Shown: one piece after another, positions 5,727-11,688 of the stretch
Layout: each line of letters starts with the position of its first letter
Numbering within the stretch: position 1 is the stretch's first letter
Source: Phycisphaerae bacterium
GTDB taxonomy: Bacteria > Planctomycetota > Phycisphaerae > UBA1845
Assembly (NCBI GenBank): GCA_028277545.1
Contig: JANQGB010000556.1
Location: forward strand, 1-11,688
Reading direction: 5' to 3'
Length of the DNA stretch: 11,688 nucleotides
The notes under the pieces: generated by a model
What the model was told of the DNA's origin: nothing
Database searches by the model: none
Seen by the model: the letters and a program-made list of their open reading frames with translations, nothing else
Translations under genes and position numbers: made by a program

Positions 5727-7136
5727 ATGGTAGTTGGCGAATTCACGCAAGAGACGGACCTGCTGATAATCGGTGGCGGTCCTGGCGGGTACTCAGCCGC
5801 CTTTCGGGCGGCACAACTGGGAATACAGACTACCCTGGTCGAGGCCGCCGACGGTCTCGGGGGCGTCTGCCTGCACCGGGGCTGCATCCCCTCCAAGACG
5901 CTGCTGCACGTGGGGGACCTGATCGAACAGGCGGCCCGGGCCGAGCAGTTCGGAGTGAAGTTCAGCAAGCCCGAGGTGGACTTGGCGCAGGTGCGCAAGT
6001 GGAAGGATAACGTGATCGCCAAGCTGACCGGCGGGCTCGCCGGGCAGGCCCAGCGCCTGGGCGTCGAGCGGGTCACCGGGCGGGCACGATTCGAGGACTC
6101 GCGTCACGTGGCCGTCGAGGGCGGTGAAACCGGGCGGATCAAGTTCCGGCGTGCCCTGGTGGCCACCGGATCCGTGTCGGTACGGCTTCGTGGCATTGAG
6201 ATCGACAGCCCCAAGGTCATGCACTCCAGCGGAGCCTTGCGCCTCGAGGAGGTGCCCGAGCACCTGCTAGTGATCGGTGGAGGCTACATCGGCCTGGAGC
6301 TCGGAAGCGTCTACGCCGCGCTGGGCAGCGAAGTGACCGTGGTCGAGATGATGCCCAGCCTCCTGCCCGGCGCAGACGCGGACCTGGTGCGTCCCCTGGC
6401 GAAGCGCATGAGAGAGCTGCTGGCTGAGGTGTGCCTGAACACCAAGGTTACGGGCATGAAGGACGTCCAGGGCGGGGTTGAGGTTACCTTCGAGGGCAAG
6501 AGCGTGCCCAAGAGGTCGGTCTTCTCCCGCGTACTGGTCTCGGTGGGCCGGCGACCCAATACCGAGAACCTGGGTCTGGAAAAGACTCAGGCCAAGCTCA
6601 GCGACCGGGGTTTCATCGAGGTCGATCGTGGTTTTCGCACGGCCGACTCGCGCATCTACGCCATCGGCGACGTCATCGGCGATCCCATGCTGGCTCACAA
6701 GGCCTCTCATGAGGGTCGGGTCTGTGCCGACATCCTGGCCGGCCACGATGCCGTGTTCGACGCCCGGGCTATTCCGGCGGTGGTCTTCACTGACCCGGAG
6801 ATCGCCTGGTGCGGGCTGACCGAGTCCGAAGCCAAGGCGGACGGGCGGAAGGTGGCCATCAAGAAGATACCCTGGGGTGCCGCCGGGCGTGCGGTGGCCA
6901 TGGGCCGATCCGACGGGCTGACCAAGATTCTCTTCGATCCGGAGTCACAACGGGTGCTGGGCGTAGGTATGTGCGGTCCCCATGCCGGGGAGATGATAGC
7001 CGAGGGCGTGCTTGCCATCGAGATGGGAGCCGTGGCAACGGACCTGGCGTCCACCATTCACCCGCATCCCACGCTGAGTGAAATGATGGGCGAGGTGGCT
7101 GATCTGATGGAGATGTCAGGTCTCAACAAGAAGTAG
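5727..7136 (+). CDS. lpdA: Dihydrolipoamide dehydrogenase, E3
   Basis: The 469-residue flavoprotein reoxidises dihydrolipoyl-E2 and reduces NAD+. Seen in the sequence: the FAD-binding GGGPGG (16-21), the redox disulfide Cys48/Cys53 in GGVCLHRGCIPSK (45-57), the NAD-binding GGGYIG (184-189) followed by Glu207 at the end of the second beta strand (favouring NAD over NADP), the second FAD motif YAIGDV (311-316) with Asp315, and the His447-Glu452 catalytic pair in HPHPTLSE (445-452). All key residues are present and length is normal. ATG 5727 follows GGGAA at 5712-5716 and places the FAD motif at the usual distance from the N-terminus. There is no N-terminal lipoyl domain. It lies 69 bases after E2 and may also serve 2-oxoglutarate dehydrogenase and glycine cleavage elsewhere in the genome. 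Confidence 0.94.
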   Translation: MVVGEFTQETDLLIIGGGPGGYSAAFRAAQLGIQTTLVEAADGLGGVCLHRGCIPSKTLLHVGDLIEQAARAEQFGVKFSKPEVDLAQVRKWKDNVIAKLTGGLAGQAQRLGVERVTGRARFEDSRHVAVEGGETGRIKFRRALVATGSVSVRLRGIEIDSPKVMHSSGALRLEEVPEHLLVIGGGYIGLELGSVYAALGSEVTVVEMMPSLLPGADADLVRPLAKRMRELLAEVCLNTKVTGMKDVQGGVEVTFEGKSVPKRSVFSRVLVSVGRRPNTENLGLEKTQAKLSDRGFIEVDRGFRTADSRIYAIGDVIGDPMLAHKASHEGRVCADILAGHDAVFDARAIPAVVFTDPEIAWCGLTESEAKADGRKVAIKKIPWGAAGRAVAMGRSDGLTKILFDPESQRVLGVGMCGPHAGEMIAEGVLAIEMGAVATDLASTIHPHPTLSEMMGEVADLMEMSGLNKK

Positions 7137-7186
7137 CTCCGCGGCTGACTACCGGTTACCATACGGCCCCCGAACACCGGTGGATC

Positions 7187-8692
7187 ATGGGCAGAATAAG
7201 CTTCATAAAAAACCTGGCCGAAGAGCTGGAGGCGGAGTCCGTCCTCAGTAGGGACGATCACGTTGTTGCGGGCGTCTCGGGCGGCCCCGACTCCATGGCT
7301 CTGCTGCACGTGCTGGTGGATTTGAACGCCGAGTGCGGGTACTCGCTCAACATTCACATCGCCCATCTCGATCATCAACTTCGCGGGCAGGAAAGCGAGA
7401 AGGACGCCGCCTTCGTGCAGGCGGCGGCTGACGGACTGGAGTTGCCCTGCACCATCGAGCGGGCCGACATCGGCGAGCAAGCCGGCAGCGGCGAGGGCTC
7501 CGTTGAAGAGGTTGCCCGCAGAGAGCGATACGCGTTCCTCGAACGCGTCTGCTTGCGGACCGGTGCCAAGGTCGCGGCCGTGGGTCATCACCGCGACGAC
7601 GACGCGGAGACAATTCTGCATCGTATTGTGCGCGGGACCGGTCTGCGCGGACTGGCTGGTATACCGCGGGCCCGATCCCTGCGAGAGGGAACGGCCATCC
7701 GGCAGATCCGACTGGTCCGCCCGCTGTTGCGCCGCGATCGCCGTTCACTGATAACCTACCTGTCCGAGAGCGGCGTACCCTATCGCGACGATCGAACCAA
7801 CCAGGACAACAGCGTGATGCGCAACCGCATCCGCAACAGCGTGCTTCCGTTGCTCGAGCACGATGTCAACCCCCAGGTGCGCGAAGCGTTGCTGCGCCTG
7901 GGCGAACAGGCCCGCTGGCTCGAGGAGTACTTCCGCGGCACGACGCAGCGCACCTTGGAGACCCTGGTCATCTCGCGGACCGATCAGGAACTGGTCCTTA
8001 ACGCCGCGGCGCTGTCCAAGAAGGCCCGCATCATCCAGACCGAGTTGATCCGGCGTGCCGTGGTGGCGTTCCAGCTCGGCGAGCAGGATCTTGGTTTCGC
8101 TCAGCTTGTGGCCGTTCTGGACCTTGTGGCCGATCCCGCCAGCGGCAAGGAGGTTCACCTGCCGGGCGGTATGACGGTCAGCAAACGGTACGATCGGTTG
8201 ATCTTCTCAATGCCCACCGAAGAACCGCGGGAGACAATCGCGGCTGAGATCGCGGTACACGTGCCGGGCAGGACGCTGCTGCCGATCCGCCGGATGGAGA
8301 TCAACTGCGCCCTGGAAGAGGCCGACTCCCGGACGCTTTCGCAATGGCTGCACCGCCAGCACGCCACGCAGCAAACCGCTCCCGGACGCGGGCCGGGAGC
8401 CCAGCAGGTGGACGAGGAGTGGATCGACTACTCGCGGATTCGTCTGCCACTGGTCGTCCGTACACGGTCGCCGGGAGATCGGTTCTGGCCGCTGGGCGCG
8501 CCCGGGTCGAAGAAACTCTCCGAGTTCCTCACCGACGCCAAGGTCGAGCCCGCCGAGCGCGATCGCGTGGCGGTTTTATGCGACCAGCTTGGCCCCATCT
8601 GGGTCATCGGGCACCGGATCGATGAGCGCGTCAAGTTGACTGCCCACAGCAATCACGTGTTGCAGCTCCGGGCTAACTCGGTTGAATCGTGA
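7187..8692 (+). CDS. tilS: tRNA(Ile)-lysidine synthetase TilS
   Basis: TilS uses ATP and lysine to convert C34 of the CAU-anticodon tRNA-Ile to lysidine, switching both the codon read and the amino acid charged. It is an essential cytosolic enzyme in most bacteria. Seen in the sequence: the PP-loop SGGPDS (31-36), HLDHQLRG (60-67), GHHRDDDAET (133-142) and the TilS signature DRTNQDN...RNRIRNSVLPLL (202-223). The C-terminal domain spans about 425-495, with RSPGDRFWPLG (427-437) and SKKLSEFLTD (441-450). At 501 residues it is longer than E. coli TilS (about 430). The extra length includes a Gln/Gly-rich linker near 388-410. ATG 7187 follows GGTGG at 7179-7183 closely. Its TGA overlaps the GTG of the next gene. 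Confidence is high. Confidence 0.95.
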   Translation: MGRISFIKNLAEELEAESVLSRDDHVVAGVSGGPDSMALLHVLVDLNAECGYSLNIHIAHLDHQLRGQESEKDAAFVQAAADGLELPCTIERADIGEQAGSGEGSVEEVARRERYAFLERVCLRTGAKVAAVGHHRDDDAETILHRIVRGTGLRGLAGIPRARSLREGTAIRQIRLVRPLLRRDRRSLITYLSESGVPYRDDRTNQDNSVMRNRIRNSVLPLLEHDVNPQVREALLRLGEQARWLEEYFRGTTQRTLETLVISRTDQELVLNAAALSKKARIIQTELIRRAVVAFQLGEQDLGFAQLVAVLDLVADPASGKEVHLPGGMTVSKRYDRLIFSMPTEEPRETIAAEIAVHVPGRTLLPIRRMEINCALEEADSRTLSQWLHRQHATQQTAPGRGPGAQQVDEEWIDYSRIRLPLVVRTRSPGDRFWPLGAPGSKKLSEFLTDAKVEPAERDRVAVLCDQLGPIWVIGHRIDERVKLTAHSNHVLQLRANSVES

Positions 8693-9966
8693 GTGCCGCT
8701 CACCAGTGCCAGCCCGACCCCAGTAGAGATTCGCAACGCGAGACGACACGCCTGGGCCGCCTGCCGCTGACCGTTGTCTTTGTCACGGCCCTTCTGCTTC
8801 GGGCCGGATACGGCGGGCTGACACTGGTGCGGGCTGACGATCCCGCCCATCTGGCCTTCCCCGACGAGCAGCAGTACTGGATGATGGCGCAGTCGCTGTA
8901 CGCCGGCGGCCTCCTCACCGACGAGTTGGGTTTCAATGCCACGCGGATGCCGTTGTATCCGGCGATCCTTTCGCTGTTTGTAGGGCAGGAGGCGGCGGGC
9001 GTAATTGCTGCCAAGGTCTGTCATTGGTTCCTGGGGGCTGCTGCCGCCGTGTTTGCAGCCTTGTTGGGCGCACGCTGCGCCGGCTGTCGAGTGGGATTGC
9101 TGGCTGGGCTTCTGGTGGCGGTGGACCTTCCTCTGGTGGGCGTATCATCACTCCTGCTAACCGAAGCACCGTCCGTGACTGCACTGGCCGCTCTTTGGTG
9201 GGTGGGCTGGCCGTTGCTCGATCGTTCACGTGGCGCGACCACCGGGCGTTGGGTGGCGGTGGGGGCGCTGTCTACGCTGTGCGTCTACATCCGACCTTCG
9301 ACAGCCGGCCTGATCGTGTTGTGGCTCGTCTTTCTGGCCGCCCGCCGGGGGAGGAACCTGCGAGCCTGGCTCGGCGCCGGCCTGGCCTTGGGCATCGTGG
9401 TGGGGAGCCTGGTGCCCTGGGCGGCGCGGAATCACCGCGTCACCGGACATTGGTGCTGGCTGACCCACCGACTGGGCATCTCGCTGTACGACGGCGTGGG
9501 GCCGCAAGCCACCGGCGCGGGCGACCTCGGCAACATCAAGGCCATGGCCGAGGTCGTGGAGTTCGACGAGGTTGGCTGGAACGACTGGTTCATGCGCAGC
9601 TCGTGGGAGGCGATCCGCAGCGATCCGGGGCGTACACTTAAGCTGGCGGGCGTCAAGCTGGCCCGCACCTGGAGTCCGGTGCTGCACGCGGAGGAGTATT
9701 CTTCGCCCGCCATGCGGCTGATCTTCGCCGGCTGGTCGGCCCCCTTTTTTGCCCTGGCCATAGCGGGAACAGTGATGCTGCGCACACGACCTGCGATATG
9801 CATAGCGCTGCTCCTTCCGGCGCTGTATCTCTCGGCGCTGCACAGTCTCTTCGTGGGAAGCGTGCGTTATCGCCTGGGGGCCACGCCGATGCTGGCGGTG
9901 CTCGCCGCCTGGGCGGCCATGACCGCCTGGGACCGTGTGCGCCGAAAGCGATCGGAGCAGGGCTGA
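8689..9966 (+). CDS. GT-C-fold integral membrane glycosyltransferase (ArnT/PMT-like)
   Basis: The 425-residue protein is highly hydrophobic, with about nine likely membrane segments (roughly 25-47, 101-129, 134-158, 163-178, 188-217, 226-246, 343-364, 367-388, 396-412). The first large external loop carries the acidic motif FPDEQQYWMMAQSL (57-70) followed by TRMPLYPAIL (85-94). The C-terminus has SVRYRLGATPMLAVLAAW (391-408). This pattern fits GT-C enzymes that use polyprenyl-phosphate sugars as donors, related to the dolichyl-P-mannose/ArnT group (Pfam PMT or PMT_2). Sugar and acceptor cannot be told. The GTG start at 8689 overlaps the tilS TGA (GTGA) with no clear Shine-Dalgarno, so translation is probably coupled. 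Its TGA in turn overlaps the next ATG. Fold class is well supported; specificity is unknown. Confidence 0.8.
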   Translation: MSAAHQCQPDPSRDSQRETTRLGRLPLTVVFVTALLLRAGYGGLTLVRADDPAHLAFPDEQQYWMMAQSLYAGGLLTDELGFNATRMPLYPAILSLFVGQEAAGVIAAKVCHWFLGAAAAVFAALLGARCAGCRVGLLAGLLVAVDLPLVGVSSLLLTEAPSVTALAALWWVGWPLLDRSRGATTGRWVAVGALSTLCVYIRPSTAGLIVLWLVFLAARRGRNLRAWLGAGLALGIVVGSLVPWAARNHRVTGHWCWLTHRLGISLYDGVGPQATGAGDLGNIKAMAEVVEFDEVGWNDWFMRSSWEAIRSDPGRTLKLAGVKLARTWSPVLHAEEYSSPAMRLIFAGWSAPFFALAIAGTVMLRTRPAICIALLLPALYLSALHSLFVGSVRYRLGATPMLAVLAAWAAMTAWDRVRRKRSEQG

Positions 9967-11688
9967 TGGTGCCTACTGACCGCCAGCAGCCGCCGGCCCG
10001 TCGGCGTCTCCTGGGCCGCCGCGAGCAACCGGTGGGGCGCGCCCGCCGGCATGCCCATCACGGCCCGCTCCGTCGCGTCCTGGGAGTTCTAATGCTGGCT
10101 ATCCTGGTGGGTTCGGCGCTGGGCTACCGCCATCTCACCGACCCACAGCGGGTACGCCAGGCTGCGGAGCGTTACCTGCAGTCGCTGATCGGCGGGAAGG
10201 TCACGGTTTCGTCGGCTGAGTTCTCGCTCTTCGAAGGTATCCGCCTCAGTCAGGTCTGGATCAGCGAGAGGACGAAGGTCGATCAGAGGAAGACGCCCGT
10301 GGCTGCCGAAGCCGCCGACCGTGGCCCAGGTCCGACGCTGCCGCCGGCGTCCACCACCGTGTTCTCCTGTGCCGAACTTCGCCTGCGCCATCGTCTGGCC
10401 GACGTATTCCTGGGCCGATTGACCGTCGATGAAATCGTAGCGGTCCGGCCAATCCTGACCGTCTTCCGCGATACGCGCACCGGCCTCTACAACGTGCGCG
10501 ACCTGGTGGCCAGCCGCTCGCTGACGGAATCGCAGAGCGACTCGATCGCTCCCACGGTTCGACTGCGCAACGCTCGAATCCGCATCGGCCGGCGGGACGG
10601 CGACCTGTCCCAAATAGTCGAGGACCTGAACCTGAGCATTCTGGCGACGCCGACTCGCGACCAGCCGACGTACGAACTTGCCTGGCATGGTGGAGGAACA
10701 ACCGCCTCGCGCGGCCGATCGCGGCTGGACCTGACCACGATGACCATCACCGACCTGGACGGCGGTCTGCCCTGGGTCTCGGTCGAAGGGGTTCTTCTGG
10801 CTGCCGACGCTGGAGTTCAGGGCGCCCAGCAGTGGTGCGACCTGCTCGGTCTGACCGGGCAGTTGCATTTGCGGGACTTCAATCTCTCGGCCGACCAGCG
10901 CAGGACGCATGAGCGGCGGGCGACCGTCGAACTAGCCGGGGCCAGCCTGTCCGTTCCCCTGGACGAGGCCGAGAAGGCACTGCCACTGGACCAGCGCTAC
11001 CTCCGCTTCAACAACGTGAACGGTCGCCTGGACCTGGGGGCCAGGGACGCGGTGGCCAGTTTCTCCGCGGATCTGCAGGGCAGCGCGTGTACGCTGGAGG
11101 CCCGGTTCGTTATGCCGGAAGGCGGTGCCTCGACCCTGGACGGCGTCGGCTTCAACATCGACGTGACCATAGATCGCTATCGCCTGCCCCGCCGGGGCGA
11201 CCCCGACCTGCCGCAAGAGGATCGCCTGGTCAACATGTGGGGCCGGCTGGCCCATTTCTACGACAACTACGATCCTCACGGGTTGGTCAATCTCCGGCTG
11301 TCCGTCACCAAGGAGCCGGGCAGCGCTCCCGTCGCGCTGCGCGATGCCACCGTCGAGGCCCTGGGCTGCGACGCCTCCTATCGATGGTTTCCCTATCGCG
11401 TCAGCAATATGAACGGAACGGTCACCGTAACGCCTGACGGTGTCACCCTGAACGACCTGCGCGGGTACCACGGCGGCGGTCTAGTGACAGTCGATGGCCG
11501 GCTTGGCGATACCAGCTCGCACTGTTCCGTGGACCTGCGGATCACCGGGCAGGGTGTGCCTGCCGACGGCGCCCTGCACGACGCGATCAGCACCAGGTAT
11601 CAGAGAATCTGGGACCAGTTTGACCTGGCGGGCAGCGCCGATATCGAGGTCTGGCTGAAGCGGGGCACGGGAAGGTCCGGGAAGGCCG
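9966..11688 (+). CDS. AsmA-like envelope protein, 3' part outside the window
   Basis: The frame stays open from ATG 9966 to the right edge (574 codons), so the C-terminus is missing. An Arg/Pro/His-rich cytosolic tail (1-36) precedes one membrane segment (about 37-53, LGVLMLAILVGSALGY). What follows resembles the AsmA N-terminal pattern: YLQSLIGGKVTVSSAEFSLF (70-89), then GIRLSQVWIS (91-100), then alternating short beta strands without catalytic motifs. AsmA/TamB/YhdP-type proteins are inner-membrane-anchored periplasmic beta structures implicated in moving lipids to the outer membrane. The ATG overlaps the glycosyltransferase stop (TGATG), pointing to translational coupling. An ATG at 10092 is possible, but it lies inside the membrane segment and would lose the positive tail that sets topology. 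A Pro/Ala-rich stretch at 111-131 looks like a loop inserted between strands. Family assignment rests on pattern, not on a signature motif. Confidence 0.65.
   Translation, partial: MVPTDRQQPPARRRLLGRREQPVGRARRHAHHGPLRRVLGVLMLAILVGSALGYRHLTDPQRVRQAAERYLQSLIGGKVTVSSAEFSLFEGIRLSQVWISERTKVDQRKTPVAAEAADRGPGPTLPPASTTVFSCAELRLRHRLADVFLGRLTVDEIVAVRPILTVFRDTRTGLYNVRDLVASRSLTESQSDSIAPTVRLRNARIRIGRRDGDLSQIVEDLNLSILATPTRDQPTYELAWHGGGTTASRGRSRLDLTTMTITDLDGGLPWVSVEGVLLAADAGVQGAQQWCDLLGLTGQLHLRDFNLSADQRRTHERRATVELAGASLSVPLDEAEKALPLDQRYLRFNNVNGRLDLGARDAVASFSADLQGSACTLEARFVMPEGGASTLDGVGFNIDVTIDRYRLPRRGDPDLPQEDRLVNMWGRLAHFYDNYDPHGLVNLRLSVTKEPGSAPVALRDATVEALGCDASYRWFPYRVSNMNGTVTVTPDGVTLNDLRGYHGGGLVTVDGRLGDTSSHCSVDLRITGQGVPADGALHDAISTRYQRIWDQFDLAGSADIEVWLKRGTGRSGKA

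Noticed and set aside
10089..10910. Minus-strand open frame of 273 codons opposite the AsmA-like gene
   Set aside because: The plus frame is open to the window edge, starts with an overlap to the previous gene and has a membrane anchor and AsmA-like pattern. The minus frame has none of these.
1..11688. Search for CRISPR arrays, tRNA or rRNA genes, insertion sequences, phage or defence genes
   Set aside because: I saw no spaced direct repeats, cloverleaf-like segments, transposase or integrase motifs. Gene content is core metabolism and envelope.

Overview
The window is about 11.7 kb of GC-rich DNA from a Gram-negative-type bacterium. I favour Planctomycetota or a relative in the PVC group. 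The reasons are the GC-rich, loosely packed layout, an AsmA-like envelope protein, and a double-palindrome repeat. One reading frame of that repeat gives the peptide AGWKPAL, which from memory recurs in machine-annotated proteins of Planctomycetes and Verrucomicrobia. This is a soft assignment: there is no rRNA or other marker to settle it.

Layout. Positions 1-265 hold no recognisable gene, only a short hairpin. A KDPG/KHG aldolase-family gene (eda-like, 266-904, +) converges on an AIM24/TIGR00266-family gene that carries an N-terminal GYF_2-like domain (1046-2041, -). The palindromic repeat sits in the 141-base gap between these two. A divergent spacer (2042-2259) follows. Then comes a complete 2-oxoacid dehydrogenase set in textbook order on the + strand: E1 alpha (2260-3348), E1 beta (3366-4346), E2 (4383-5657) and E3 (5727-7136). 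After a 50-base gap there is a second co-oriented run: tilS (7187-8692), a GT-C membrane glycosyltransferase (8689-9966) and an AsmA-like protein that leaves the window (9966-11688). In this run each stop codon overlaps the next start.

How it works together. The E1-E2-E3 complex would oxidise pyruvate to acetyl-CoA, and all catalytic residues I checked are present. The nearby aldolase would make pyruvate if it acts on KDPG, but its phosphate-binding positions look altered, so its substrate is uncertain. TilS makes lysidine at the tRNA-Ile wobble position and is a housekeeping gene. The glycosyltransferase and AsmA-like protein point to envelope glycan or lipid work and are probably translated by coupling from tilS.

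I did not find a previously undescribed system. The window reads as core metabolism plus envelope genes. The points most worth a second look are the altered aldolase phosphate site, the palindromic repeat, the GYF_2-AIM24 fusion, and the overlapping tilS-glycosyltransferase-AsmA run.
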